Positions 25,858 to 34,953 are shown, counted from the first letter of the stretch. The stretch: 64,000 nt of DNA from Mycolicibacterium vulneris (GCF_002104765.1 NZ_NCXM01000025.1:35371-99370); one strand, 5' to 3'. Numbers and translations: made by a program. Notes: generated by a model not told the origin, from the sequence alone.

Positions 25858-26974
25858 CACCGGCCATCTTGTTCATCTCCGCGGTGATGTCGATGCCGGT
25901 GGGGCACCAAGCGATGCAGCGACCGCAGCCGACGCAGCCCGACATGCCGAACTGGTCGTGCCAGGTGCCCAATTTGTGCGTCAGCCAGTGCCGATAGCGC
26001 GATGCGCCCGACTGGCGGACGCTGCCGCCGCCGTGAATGTACGTGAAATCGAATTCGAAGCACGACGCCCAGTGGCGCCATCGTTCGGCGTGCTCGCCAG
26101 TGAGATCGCTGACGTCTTCGGTACTGGTACAAAAGCACGTCGGGCATACCATTGTGCAGTTTCCACACGTCAGGCAGCGGCTGGCCACTTCGTCCCACTG
26201 CGGCGACTCGCGGGAGCGGATGAGCAGGTCCCGCAAATCCACCTGCGGCATACTGCGGCCCATTCGGCCTGTTGCCGCATCGACATCGGCACGCGCAGAA
26301 TCGATTTCGTGTCCAGCGGCGGCCCGGCAGGAGACCGTCGCGAGCACGTCGGCACCCTCGGGAGTGCCGACGTCGACAAGGTAGGACGGCTCGTCGCCCG
26401 CGAGGCGCTCCGTGAGGGCCAGGTCGTAACCCGGTCCTGCCGCGGGGCCGGTGCCCATCGATGCGCAGAAGCACAGGCCACCCGGTTCCGTGCAGTTGAC
26501 GGCGATCACGAACGCCTGGCGCCGCCGGCCGACAAACGACGTGTCGGGATGCTGGGAAGTGCCCAGCACACGGTCGAGAGTGGCGATCGCCGCCAGGTCG
26601 CAGCCGCGCACTCCTAGAAGTGCGTATCGCGGAGTTTCTTCTTCGGCTTGCGCTTCTCCGGCCCCGTCCCGAGTGCCTGCCCACAACCGCTGCCGCGGTG
26701 GATGGAGAAATTGCTTCCACGACTGCGGACCCGCCGAGTGCCCGAACGCCGCATCGTCGCCGCGGCGGCGGACCCGGTAATGTCCCGGGCCCACATCGAC
26801 GCCCCAGCCTCGCGGCAGATCGTCTGCCGAGTCGAGCTCGGCAAGCACGATTGCGTTGTCCCGCAATGTGGGACCGACCACGCGGTATCCACGTTCGATC
26901 AACACCTGGACAAGCCGGTGTAGCCCGGCGGTGGTCAGCATCGCGGGACCGGGAATATCGCCGTGGCCGCTCAT
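25850..26974 (-). CDS. Hydrogenase beta subunit (4Fe-4S protein)
   Basis: The 374-residue protein has VRGCDLAAI near residue 125 and two ferredoxin-type cluster motifs: CLTCGNCTMVCPTC (about 256-269) and CVGCGRCIAWCP near residue 350. This matches the beta subunits of sulfhydrogenase / Hyh enzymes and links the small subunit to the flavoprotein. The start was set at the ATG at 26974 (MSGHGD). The frame is open 140 residues further upstream, but those residues are Arg-rich and unlike the family. A DosR-like box lies 37-50 bases upstream. Confidence 0.9.
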   Translation of the reverse strand: MSGHGDIPGPAMLTTAGLHRLVQVLIERGYRVVGPTLRDNAIVLAELDSADDLPRGWGVDVGPGHYRVRRRGDDAAFGHSAGPQSWKQFLHPPRQRLWAGTRDGAGEAQAEEETPRYALLGVRGCDLAAIATLDRVLGTSQHPDTSFVGRRRQAFVIAVNCTEPGGLCFCASMGTGPAAGPGYDLALTERLAGDEPSYLVDVGTPEGADVLATVSCRAAAGHEIDSARADVDAATGRMGRSMPQVDLRDLLIRSRESPQWDEVASRCLTCGNCTMVCPTCFCTSTEDVSDLTGEHAERWRHWASCFEFDFTYIHGGGSVRQSGASRYRHWLTHKLGTWHDQFGMSGCVGCGRCIAWCPTGIDITAEMNKMAGDD

Positions 26975-27010
26975 CGCCCCATCATCCGCCTGACCCGCAT
27001 GCCCTGCATA

Positions 27011-27024
27011 GAGGCGTTTGGCCC
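27011..27024. promoter_or_regulatory. DosR-like box before the hydrogenase operon
   Basis: GAGGCGTTTGGCCC fits GGGACTTNNGNCCC at 11 of 14 positions, with a perfect GGCCC half. It lies 37 bases upstream of the beta-subunit ATG, the typical spacing for DosR control. Confidence 0.45.
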
Positions 27025-27192
27025 GGATGTCATCGCTGGTTCGTTCGGCCTCCGTTTTCTGGAAGCATCTGATCTCACGCTCCCATTGATCGTCGCGGGC
27101 AAGGTCGCCGACACCGTCACAAACTCCCTCGAGGCCCCTCGATTCTGATGCCTCACACCAGCGGTCGGCACCCACGGGACCCGATGGCCTGT

Positions 27193-28188
27193 TCAGAGGC
27201 CGCTGCGTTCGCGGTCGGCCATCCATTCGACGAAATCGGAAAAGTCGCGTCGCGGAGTCGCCGGCAAGGGATCGGCGTTGATCGGCGCCCATCCGACCCG
27301 TAACAGCATCTGCGGGTAGCCGCTGCCGCCGAAGATTTCGGTGCGTACCGCCTCGCGTGTTTCCGCAACTTCGAGGGGTTCGGTTACCGGACAACTGGCC
27401 AAGCCGATCGATGTCGCGGTCAAGAGCACGATGCTAGTGGCCTCTCCAGCACGCAGCTGGGATAACCTGTCGTCGCTGCGGGTCCCAAGCGCAAGCACTA
27501 CGGCATTGTCCTCGGCGGCAGACGATCCCGGTGGCATCGATAATGCAGGGCTGGCGAACAGCCGTCCCGGAATTTTTGCGTTGGGGTCGGATCGCGGCGT
27601 ATTTCTCGCCGGCACGCCAGCTTCCGACGCGTGGCGTCCACTCCATGCGGTCAGCTCGACGAGGTAATCGTGATTCATGTGGTCCCAAACCGATTGAGTC
27701 ACAAGCTTGCGCAGTTGGGCGGTGTCTTCGACTTGGCACAGCATCACCCCGTTGCGGGCGGCCCGCGCGGCCATTAGTGCGATGTCGGCGATCGGTACCG
27801 CCCAGGAGTTGTAGTGGCGCCGGTCAGTTCGGCGCCGGGGTATCGCCGCGGCAAGCGCTATGTCAACAGGATCTGCAGTGGAGCGAGACAACTCGATTGC
27901 GGCGAGGTGGCTGGGATCATCCGGGTTGGGCAAACGGGTAACCTTGGCTTGCCACCCGACCGCGGCCAACGCAGTGACGCAATGGTTCAGGGCTGCACCG
28001 CAACTCAAGATCAGGTCACGGCAGTCGGGATCGGTGTTGAGAAGCTGCCGGTCGAGGTCGGAGTAGAGATGCAGGCTCTCCTCTCCGACCAGCCACCGCC
28101 ACGGTTGGGTGTTGTGCACGGACGGGGCGCGAGACGCCAAGGCCAGAACCGTCCGAACGGTGCCCTCATCGGGGAAGCGTTTAGTCAT
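27193..28188 (-). CDS. Acg-family nitroreductase-like flavoprotein (Rv3131-like)
   Basis: The 331 residues follow M. tuberculosis Rv3131 closely as recalled: TVRTVLALASRAPSVHNTQP, LILSCGAALNHCV, AAIPRRRTDRR and the C-terminal LLRVGWAPINADPLPATPRR. It is two nitroreductase-like halves in one chain, like Acg (Rv2032). Acg proteins bind FMN with a lid that hides it, so classical reductase activity is uncertain. Rv3131 and Acg are DosR regulon members. A DosR-like palindrome lies 85 bases upstream. The hydrogenase operon follows 218 bases downstream on the same strand. Confidence 0.9.
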   Translation of the reverse strand: MTKRFPDEGTVRTVLALASRAPSVHNTQPWRWLVGEESLHLYSDLDRQLLNTDPDCRDLILSCGAALNHCVTALAAVGWQAKVTRLPNPDDPSHLAAIELSRSTADPVDIALAAAIPRRRTDRRHYNSWAVPIADIALMAARAARNGVMLCQVEDTAQLRKLVTQSVWDHMNHDYLVELTAWSGRHASEAGVPARNTPRSDPNAKIPGRLFASPALSMPPGSSAAEDNAVVLALGTRSDDRLSQLRAGEATSIVLLTATSIGLASCPVTEPLEVAETREAVRTEIFGGSGYPQMLLRVGWAPINADPLPATPRRDFSDFVEWMADRERSGL

Positions 28189-28272
28189 AACTTGGCCCCT
28201 TCCGCGGCGTGGTCATGTCAATGATCTTTCGATCACAGCGACTAGGCGAGGGGATGACGTCCCGAGCTCCGA

Positions 28273-28286
28273 GTGACTTTGGGCCA
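28273..28286. promoter_or_regulatory. DosR-like box upstream of the Rv3131-like gene
   Basis: GTGACTTTGGGCCA fits GGGACTTNNGNCCC at 12 of 14 positions and is 85 bases upstream of the start at 28188. Confidence 0.5.
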
Positions 28287-28299
28287 CAGATTGGATTTC

Positions 28300-28570
28300 G
28301 GATGCACGTTACGGTGGTGGTGGCGGTTGGCGCGCTGCTCACGGTTTCGCCACTTGCGCACACCCTGGGCTTCTTCCTTCTACGTGGCAGTTCTTCGGTG
28401 TTTTGGGCGCGTTCGTGATCGCCTACCTGGTCATGGTGGAGCTGGCTAAAACGGCATCCCATTCCGAACCGATGCGACTTTTCGGCCAGCCGCGCCGGAC
28501 CCGCGAACACGCCCACCGCATCCACCGCCGCGCAGCCCGCTTCTCCCGCGTCGGCGCCATCAACGCCTAG
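28300..28570 (+). pseudogene. Frameshifted C-terminal remnant of a P-type ATPase
   Basis: The first frame gives VAVGALLTVSPLAHTLGFF, the last membrane helices of Mg/Ca-type P-type ATPases. Reading in the next frame from about 28384 continues the same helix pair (WQFFGVLGAFVIAYLVMVE, then LAKTA and a basic tail ending RFSRVGAINA). One base has been lost near 28380. No upstream ATPase sequence remains, so this is the tail of a decayed gene. It is not a fragment of the intact ATPase at 5539, whose C-terminus differs. Confidence 0.65.
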
Positions 28571-28617
28571 ACCGCCAAAGCGGCGTAGCCGGACCTGCCA
28601 TGGCCGCCGAACCCGGC

Positions 28618-29484
28618 TCAGCCCACGATGTCGAAGACCGCGGCGGCCGAGGTGACCGCCTTATCGGCGTTGCCCTCGTCGTGCAGCAGCATGCGCACGC
28701 CGACGCGCCCGGGTCCGCCCGCGTGCGCGGTGCCCTCGACCCGGAACGGCCCCACCTTGCCGCGCGACATGAACATCACATGCCAGCTGACGACCTGGAG
28801 CTTCTTGGTCCCGGCGACCTCGGCGGCGAGATCGATCGCCGCGGTTTCGAGGACGACGTGCTGGGGTCCGATGTGCAGCGCGGCATCCGGCGACGCGAGT
28901 TCGGTGCTCAGCTCGGGCAATATCCAGTGGCCGTCGCCCCGACGGCTGGCACCGAAGGCCTGCCACAGCGGGGGCAGATCGGGAGAGTCCTCGACCACCA
29001 GTTCAGTGCCCGAAACATCCATGCGGTCCAGGCCTTCCGGCGGGACGCCGATGATCGCGCCCTGCCCCTCGTTGAAGGCGATCACCCGGGTGGGGTTGTC
29101 GGCGTCGACGATGGTGCAGCGCCCGTAGCCCATGGTGCGGCCCTGGTGCACGATGCCCGACCCGACGATCTCGATCCTTTCGACGTCGTAGCCGGGATCG
29201 ACGATCTGTACCGACGCGATGACCGGATTGGGCACGGCGACCATGTCGGTCTGGCAGCCCTCCGGAGAGGAAATGGCTAACGGCGCCACCATGATTCCGC
29301 CCGCTTCGTTGCGCATATCGCGGCGGATGGGCACGGTGTCGTCGGTCTCCCCCAGATTCATCGATGAGTGTTTTCGACCGATGTAGCGGTAGCTCAGCAG
29401 GCCCGTCCAACGCCGGTACAGTTCGTCGCGGTAGGCGTCGGAGTCTCCCATCAACTCTCGGATGTCACGAAGTTGACCGCTCAA
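28618..29484 (-). CDS. Double-hotdog thioesterase/dehydratase-like protein
   Basis: The 288-residue protein is about twice the size of a single hotdog domain. The N-terminal half contains GGIMVAPLAISSPEG and TDMVAVPNPVIASVQIVDP; the C-terminal half has HIGPQHVVLETAAIDLAAE and GTKKLQVVSWHVMFMSRGKVG. The fold acts on acyl-CoA thioesters, but no clear active-site residue can be named. The ATG overlaps the upstream acyl-CoA dehydrogenase stop (ATGA), so the two are co-translated and probably act in the same fatty-acid or sterol step. Confidence 0.7.
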   Translation of the reverse strand: MSGQLRDIRELMGDSDAYRDELYRRWTGLLSYRYIGRKHSSMNLGETDDTVPIRRDMRNEAGGIMVAPLAISSPEGCQTDMVAVPNPVIASVQIVDPGYDVERIEIVGSGIVHQGRTMGYGRCTIVDADNPTRVIAFNEGQGAIIGVPPEGLDRMDVSGTELVVEDSPDLPPLWQAFGASRRGDGHWILPELSTELASPDAALHIGPQHVVLETAAIDLAAEVAGTKKLQVVSWHVMFMSRGKVGPFRVEGTAHAGGPGRVGVRMLLHDEGNADKAVTSAAAVFDIVG

Positions 29485-30743
29485 TTCCGCTCGCCTCCTT
29501 GGCTTTTGCCGCGCCGCACCTGATTGAAAGGCACACCGCGGTCGTCGGCACGCTCGCGTGGGAAGTTCAGCACCCGCTCGCCGATCACATTGCGCGCCAT
29601 CTCGGTGGTACCGCCGCCGATGCTCGCGGTCTGCCGTCCCAGATAGCGCGTCCCGATGCCTACGAACCCGCCGTCGTCGTCGACCACGGCCGCCGGGCCC
29701 GCCACGGCCAGCGCGGTGTCGGTCTCGACATCGTGCACCTCGGCCATGTACAGCCGGATGATCGACCCGGCGGCGGGGGGCAGTGATCCGCCGGCCACGG
29801 CGTGGAAGACGTGCTCACTGAGTTGGCCATGCACGGCCCGATGCACCAGCGCCCGGCCGACCATCTCCTCGAGCCGTTGGTTGCCGGCCTGATTCGTTTT
29901 TTCGAGCAGCGATACCAGGTCGGCCGAAACATCGTGGGCCTCAGCGATTCCCGGCCCACTGGTGTACTCCGAGCCGTCCCCCATCGTGCGCCGCTCGTGA
30001 TAGAGCTGCCGTGACGCGACATCCCATCCCTTGCCAGGTTCACCCACCACCGCGTCGTCGCCCACGTCGACGTCGTCAAAGAACTCCTCGCAGAACTCGA
30101 TGGAGCCGTTGACCTGCTGAATGCGGTTGATGGTGACGCCTGGATGGTGCAACGGCACCAGAAACATCGTCAGCCCCTCGTGCTTGGGCACGTCCCAGTT
30201 GGTCCTGGCCAGGCAGAGACCATAGTCGGCGGCGAACGCCCACGTGCTCCAGGTCTTGGCGCCGTTGATGATCCATCGACCGTCCCGGCGCTCGGCGCGG
30301 GTGATGACGCCCGCCAGATCCGATCCCCCGTTGGGCTCGGACAGCAGCTGCACCAGCACCTCGTCGCCGCGCAACGCGGCGGCAATGTGCGTGCGCTTCT
30401 GGTCCTCGCTGCCCATGTCGAGAATCGTTGCGCAGCAGATAGCGAACGACGGGACGTTGAGCAGGAGCGGAGTCTCATACCCCTGGGACTCGACGTCGAA
30501 CGCCTTTTTGTATTCGTAGCTCAGTCCGAGCCCGCCATACTCGCGCGGGAAACAGATCCCGGCGAATCCACCGTCCCACAGCAGCTTTTGCAGTTCGCGA
30601 GCCCGGTGCCAGGACGGCAACTCATCGCGCTCCAGCTGCGCCGCCTCGGCCGGGTCGAGTCGCGGCATGGTCGCGGCCAGCCAGGCCCTGGCCCGGCTCC
30701 GAAATTCCTCGACCGACTCGGAAGTCACCGGATGGCCTCTCAT
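29481..30743 (-). CDS. Acyl-CoA dehydrogenase (FadE-type)
   Basis: The 420-residue flavoenzyme has the FAD/acyl-binding loop VQLLSEPNGGSDLAG (about residues 132-146), INGAKTWSTWA, and a late region with GIGTRYLGRQTASIGGGTTEMARNVI. IGGGTTEM is the FadE C-terminal signature around the flavin-proximal loop. The extended N-terminal helix and length fit the mycobacterial FadE17/FadE26-like sterol and long-chain enzymes, some of which act as heterodimers, but no partner FadE is adjacent. ATG 30743 is used; GTG 30728 is an alternative. Confidence 0.92.
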   Translation of the reverse strand: MRGHPVTSESVEEFRSRARAWLAATMPRLDPAEAAQLERDELPSWHRARELQKLLWDGGFAGICFPREYGGLGLSYEYKKAFDVESQGYETPLLLNVPSFAICCATILDMGSEDQKRTHIAAALRGDEVLVQLLSEPNGGSDLAGVITRAERRDGRWIINGAKTWSTWAFAADYGLCLARTNWDVPKHEGLTMFLVPLHHPGVTINRIQQVNGSIEFCEEFFDDVDVGDDAVVGEPGKGWDVASRQLYHERRTMGDGSEYTSGPGIAEAHDVSADLVSLLEKTNQAGNQRLEEMVGRALVHRAVHGQLSEHVFHAVAGGSLPPAAGSIIRLYMAEVHDVETDTALAVAGPAAVVDDDGGFVGIGTRYLGRQTASIGGGTTEMARNVIGERVLNFPRERADDRGVPFNQVRRGKSQGGERN

Positions 30744-30808
30744 TCGAGCGTCGCCCTTGTGCTGGGCGACTGTACAGCACCGCCACGCGGGTGTACAGGT
30801 TGGCGCCT

Positions 30809-31198
30809 TCAGGACCCGTTCAACGCCACCGCGGCGCGAATGAGCGCCGTCAACGCCTTCTCATCGATCTTGTCGCCCTCGTGGAAGTCAATCGCGCGTC
30901 TGGTGTTTCCGTCCAGGCTGGAGTTGAACAGACCCGCGGGATCCTGCAGCGAAGCGCCTTTGGCGAACGTCATCTTCACGACGTTTTTGTACGTCTCGCC
31001 GGTGCAGATCATCCCGTCGTGATACCAGGTGGGAACGCCCCGCCACTTCCACGCTTCGACCACGTCGGGGTCGGCCGTCTTGATCAATTGCCTGATGCGC
31101 GCGAGCATCTCACCGCGCCAATCCCCCAATTCCTTGATCCTGGCGTCGATCAGTTCGCCGGGAGATTTGGCTGCGGCGTCGTCCTTGGGGTTCGCCAT
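30809..31198 (-). CDS. DUF1801 family protein
   Basis: This 129-residue protein of the YdhG/DUF1801 fold has VVEAWKWRGVPTWYHDG (about residues 46-62) and YKNVVKMTFAKGASL. The lysine/tryptophan pattern is conserved in the family, whose role is unknown (frataxin-like fold, sometimes linked to iron or stress). The frame extends upstream, but the ATG at 31198 (MANPKDD) gives the family N-terminus. It is followed by a FadE gene on the same strand after 65 bases and is divergent from the thioesterase. Confidence 0.85.
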   Translation of the reverse strand: MANPKDDAAAKSPGELIDARIKELGDWRGEMLARIRQLIKTADPDVVEAWKWRGVPTWYHDGMICTGETYKNVVKMTFAKGASLQDPAGLFNSSLDGNTRRAIDFHEGDKIDEKALTALIRAAVALNGS

Positions 31199-31396
31199 CG
31201 TGGCTCGCTTTCGGTGAGGTTGTCGCTCGCCGGACCGTACATCAACCGATGGTGTTCGCCGCGGGCCACACGCCACGACCCCGTGTCGGGCAGCGAGGCC
31301 GCCCGCAAGTAATCTGCGGTCGACTCGTGCCAGCGCCTGTGACGATTGCGCGGCCCGGCCGGACGGCGCTACCCGCCCCGCGAACAAGGAACCCAT

Positions 31397-32203
31397 ATGA
31401 CCGACACACATCCCTTCGACGAAGCCCTCCGGCTCGACCCGATCGGCGCGGGCGTCAGGCGCGGCCGCACGCACCCGGAGTGGGCCAACATGGTGGGACC
31501 GTTCGGGGGAATCACCGCGGCCGTCATGTTGCGCGCCGTCGAGTCACACCCCGATCGCATCGGGGAACCGCTGGCCCTGACCGTCAACTACGCCGCTCCC
31601 ATCGCCGACGGCGACTTCGACATCACGCTGCGGGCAGCGCGCACCAACCGGACCAATCAGCACTGGATCGTCGAGCTCAGCCAGGACGACGCGGTCAAGA
31701 CGACGGCGACCGCGATCTTCGCGGTCCGGCGCGAGAGTTGGGCCGACACGGAGAGCCATCCGCCGAGTGCGCCGGCGCCCGAGCAGGTGCCCGCGGTCGA
31801 TCCGGGGCTCGTTCGATGGACCAGCCTCTACGACATGCGGTACGTCGAGGGCACGATGCCCGGCAAAGGCGGGGATCCGAGCCCGTCGTCGACGTCCACC
31901 CTGTGGGTCCGCGACGGCGCGGGGCGCCCGATCGACTATCCCGCACTCGCCGCGCTGTGCGACATCTTCTACCCGCGGGTGTTCCTGCGCCGCGGGGGCT
32001 TCATCCCGTCCGGGACCATCTCGCTGACCACGTATTTCCACGCCGATCAGCCCCACCTCGACGCCCTACACAACGACTTCGTGCTGGCCACCGCGCACGC
32101 GAATCGATTTTCCCGCGGCTATTTCGACCAGAGCGCGAAAGTGTGGACCGCCGACGGCGGGCTGCTGGCGACCACACATCAGATCGTCTACTTCAAAGGG
32201 TGA
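31397..32203 (+). CDS. Acyl-CoA thioesterase, TesB-like double hotdog
   Basis: This 268-residue protein fits the TesB-like thioesterase family: HPEWANMVGPFGGITAAVMLRA (about residues 27-48, active-site loop), LTVNYAAPIADGDF, and the second hotdog with TISLTTYFHADQPHLDAL and the terminal QSAKVWTADGGLLATTHQIV. The enzyme hydrolyses acyl-CoA. The ATG at 31397 follows AAGGAA. It opens a three-gene rightward run with the SnoaL-like and epimerase genes. Confidence 0.88.
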   Translation: MTDTHPFDEALRLDPIGAGVRRGRTHPEWANMVGPFGGITAAVMLRAVESHPDRIGEPLALTVNYAAPIADGDFDITLRAARTNRTNQHWIVELSQDDAVKTTATAIFAVRRESWADTESHPPSAPAPEQVPAVDPGLVRWTSLYDMRYVEGTMPGKGGDPSPSSTSTLWVRDGAGRPIDYPALAALCDIFYPRVFLRRGGFIPSGTISLTTYFHADQPHLDALHNDFVLATAHANRFSRGYFDQSAKVWTADGGLLATTHQIVYFKG

Positions 32204-32265
32204 CGGGTTTACACTTCGCCAGTGAAACGTCACGCCGGGACGCTTACCGAAAGAATCGAGCCGCA

Positions 32266-32784
32266 ATGACAGAGCGCGCACAGGGTCTGGTGGCCGAGAC
32301 GCTGCCGGCGATCGAATCCATCAAGCAGCTCAAAGCCCGCTACTGCCGCTACCTGGACACCAAGGACTGGGCGGCGTGGCGGACGATCTTCGCCGACGAT
32401 TTCGTCAGCGACACGTCGGAAGCCGGCGGGAAGGTCATCGCCGGTGCCGACGATTTCGTTGCGTTCACCCGCCGGGCCCTCGGCCGCCTGACGCAGCCCA
32501 CCGCACACCAGGTGCACACACCCGAAATCGAGCTCACCTCGGCGACGACGGCGCAAGGAATATGGGCGCTGCAAGACGTGGTCCGATTCGGGCCCGGGGT
32601 AACCTTGGTCGGCTACGGCCACTACCACGAAACCTACGAGAACGTCGCCGGCCAGTGGTTTATCAAGAGCTCCAAGCTAACTCGACTCCGCGAGGACATC
32701 GTGACGCCGTTCTTCTCGATCTACGTCTCGCCCCGGCTGCGCATGGCGATCGGCAGTATCGCCGGCCGGCTGATGGATCGGTGA
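32266..32784 (+). CDS. SnoaL/NTF2-like protein
   Basis: The 172-residue protein has the cone-shaped SnoaL_4/NTF2 pattern: IKQLKARYCRYLDTKDWAAWRTIF (about residues 19-42), FTRRALGRLTQPTAHQVHTPEI, and GHYHETYENVAGQW. Its His and Asp/Tyr placements resemble small dehydratase/isomerase enzymes of steroid and polyketide pathways; the substrate cannot be inferred. ATG 32266 was chosen over the larger open frame because it starts at the family N-terminus. It precedes the epimerase by seven bases. Confidence 0.85.
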   Translation: MTERAQGLVAETLPAIESIKQLKARYCRYLDTKDWAAWRTIFADDFVSDTSEAGGKVIAGADDFVAFTRRALGRLTQPTAHQVHTPEIELTSATTAQGIWALQDVVRFGPGVTLVGYGHYHETYENVAGQWFIKSSKLTRLREDIVTPFFSIYVSPRLRMAIGSIAGRLMDR

Positions 32785-32791
32785 CGCACCC

Positions 32792-33892
32792 ATGACAGTC
32801 GATACCGTGTTGGTCACCGGCGCGTTCGGGCAAGTCGGTAAGCGCTGCACGCAGATCCTGCTGGAGCGGGGACGAACCGTCGTCGCGATGGATCTGCGCA
32901 ACGACAACACCGTCGCCGCCGAAAAGGAACTCGCCGCCGGCGGGCAGCCGGGGACGCTGATTCCCGCGTACACCGATCTCCTGGACGCCGAGGCGGTGAG
33001 CCAGCTCGTCGCGGCTCACAACCCCGGAGCCGTCGTTCACCTGGCCGCCGTCGTCTCCCCGCTGTCCTACCGCACTCCCGGGCTGGCCCGGCGCGTCAAT
33101 GTCGGTGGGACCGAGAACCTTTTGGCGGCCTGCTCGACGCTCCCCCGCCCGCCACTGTTCCTGATGGCCTCGAGCGCCGCGGTATACGGATCGCGCAACC
33201 CCTACCGTCAGCCCGAGCGCATCACGCCGGACACCCCGGTGAACCCCATCGATCAGTACGGCCAGGACAAGGTGCTCGCCGAGGCGGCCATCCGCGGCAG
33301 CGGACTGCCTTACGCGCTCTTCCGGCTCGGCGGGGTCATCTCGCCGGACACCCACACGACCGTCAACGGCGATTCGCTGCTGCTGATGCGATCGATGCCG
33401 GGTGACAACCGCATGCATGCGGTGGACGCGCGCGACGTGGCGGTGGCATTCGCCAATGGGGTCGATCGCGAGGCGACCATTTCCGGCAAAGTCGTGCTCA
33501 TCGGCGGCAACGAGTCTTACGTGCTGACGCAGCGCGGCCTCGAGGACAGCCTGATGCAGGCCATCGGCCTGGGCCCGCTGGGGCCGTCGGCGAGTCTGCC
33601 CGGCGACCCGGCCGACGACCGCGGCTGGAGTTTCACCGGCTGGTACGACACCACCGAAGCGCAGGCACTGCTGGACTTCCAGGAGCACGACTGGAGTCAG
33701 ACGATGGCGTGGGTTGCCGAATCGCAGGGCCACCTGCGCCTGCTGCTGCGGGTGCTTGCCCCGGTGCTGCGGCCGGCGCTGCGTGCGGTTCTGATCGTTC
33801 AGCGCCGGCTCGAGGGACGCGGCCCTTACGCCGACCCATGGTCGCTGATCGAAAAGAAGTACGGCACAGCTGCATTGGCGAGTGTCGACTAG
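32792..33892 (+). CDS. NAD-dependent epimerase/dehydratase (extended SDR)
   Basis: The 366-residue extended short-chain dehydrogenase has VLVTGAFGQVGKRC (dinucleotide-binding glycines at about residues 10-16), HLAAVVSP, SSAAVYGSRNPY and the catalytic YGQDK (Tyr about 151, Lys about 155). The C-terminal 60 residues are hydrophobic and Arg-rich and may touch the membrane. This kind of SDR acts on nucleotide sugars or sterols (3beta-HSD-like). It ends five bases before the convergent aldo/keto reductase, without a visible terminator. Confidence 0.9.
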   Translation: MTVDTVLVTGAFGQVGKRCTQILLERGRTVVAMDLRNDNTVAAEKELAAGGQPGTLIPAYTDLLDAEAVSQLVAAHNPGAVVHLAAVVSPLSYRTPGLARRVNVGGTENLLAACSTLPRPPLFLMASSAAVYGSRNPYRQPERITPDTPVNPIDQYGQDKVLAEAAIRGSGLPYALFRLGGVISPDTHTTVNGDSLLLMRSMPGDNRMHAVDARDVAVAFANGVDREATISGKVVLIGGNESYVLTQRGLEDSLMQAIGLGPLGPSASLPGDPADDRGWSFTGWYDTTEAQALLDFQEHDWSQTMAWVAESQGHLRLLLRVLAPVLRPALRAVLIVQRRLEGRGPYADPWSLIEKKYGTAALASVD

Positions 33893-33897
33893 CGCGA

Positions 33898-34869
33898 CTA
33901 ACGGTCAATCCAGGCCATTTGCGCCTCGGCGTGGTGCCCTCCGACGGGCGGGGTGAGTCCATCGAGTCTGGCCAGCTGGTCGGCGGACAGTTCCACCGCG
34001 TCGGCACCGACGTTTTCTTCCAGGCGCGTGACACGCTTGGTTCCCGGAATGGGCACGATATCGGGGCCTTTCGCGAGTAGCCAGGCCAAGGCGACCTGAG
34101 CCGGCGTCGCACCGACGTCCGCGCTGATGTCGCGCACCTCGTCCGCGCACCGCAGGTTGTGCTGAAAGTTGTCGTCGAAGAACCGCGGGTTGGTCTTGCG
34201 GTAATCGGTATCGGGCAGCTCCTGGGTGGAGCGGATGGCGCCGGTGAGAAAGCCACGACCCAACGGCGAATAGGCGACGAAGCCGATCCCCAACTCGCGC
34301 AGCGCCGGCAGGATCTCGTCTTCTTGATCGCGTGTCCACAGCGAGTATTCCGACTGAACGGCCGTAATGGGGTGCACCGCATGGGCGCGACGAATGGTGT
34401 CCACGCCGACTTCGGACAGGCCGATGTGCCGGATCTTCCCGGCAGCGACCAGCTCGGCCAGCGCACCGACCGTCTCTTCGATCGGGGTCTGACGGTCGAG
34501 GCGGTGCTGGTAATACAGATCGATATGGTCAGTCGCCAACCGTTGCAGCGAACCATCCACGGCGACGCGGATACTGGCGGGGCTGCTGTCGAGGCCGTTG
34601 CGACCGGTGTGCGAAATCAGGCCGAATTTGGTTGCCAGAACTACTTGATCACGTCGCCCCTGCAGGGCACGGGCCAGAAGTTCCTCGTTGACATACGGGC
34701 CGTAGACCTCGGCGGTGTCGATCAGGGTGACACCCAGGTCGATGGCGCGATGAACGGTGCGGATCGATTCGGCGTCGTCACTGCCCGCCCCTGCATAGGC
34801 CACCGACATCCCCATCGCGCCCAATCCGAGGCGACCGACCTGTAATTCGGCGAGTTGAGCCAATTTCAT
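33898..34869 (-). CDS. Aldo/keto reductase (YajO/Tas-like, perakine-reductase type)
   Basis: The 323-residue (beta/alpha)8 reductase has LGLGAMGMSVAY at the start, the catalytic DTAEVYGPYVNE (Asp and Tyr, about residues 49-60), the Lys in LATKFG (about 82), HRLDRQTPIEETVGAL and the NADP site IPGTKRVTRLEENVGA. It reduces carbonyls with NADPH; the physiological substrate is unknown. The ATG at 34869 gives the family N-terminus; the upstream open frame is antisense to the acyltransferase gene. It is divergent from that gene with an 84-base gap. Confidence 0.93.
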   Translation of the reverse strand: MKLAQLAELQVGRLGLGAMGMSVAYAGAGSDDAESIRTVHRAIDLGVTLIDTAEVYGPYVNEELLARALQGRRDQVVLATKFGLISHTGRNGLDSSPASIRVAVDGSLQRLATDHIDLYYQHRLDRQTPIEETVGALAELVAAGKIRHIGLSEVGVDTIRRAHAVHPITAVQSEYSLWTRDQEDEILPALRELGIGFVAYSPLGRGFLTGAIRSTQELPDTDYRKTNPRFFDDNFQHNLRCADEVRDISADVGATPAQVALAWLLAKGPDIVPIPGTKRVTRLEENVGADAVELSADQLARLDGLTPPVGGHHAEAQMAWIDR

Positions 34870-34953
34870 CGATTGTCTCCTGTTCGACGGTTGCCCGCTG
34901 AGTGCCGGACGGTACCGTGGCGCTGTGTACCGCGTCGAGCTTCCCCCGATCTG

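Noticed and set aside
32663..33733. A 356-codon minus-strand frame over the epimerase gene
   Set aside because: Antisense to a complete SDR with the YxxxK site; no domain was recognised.
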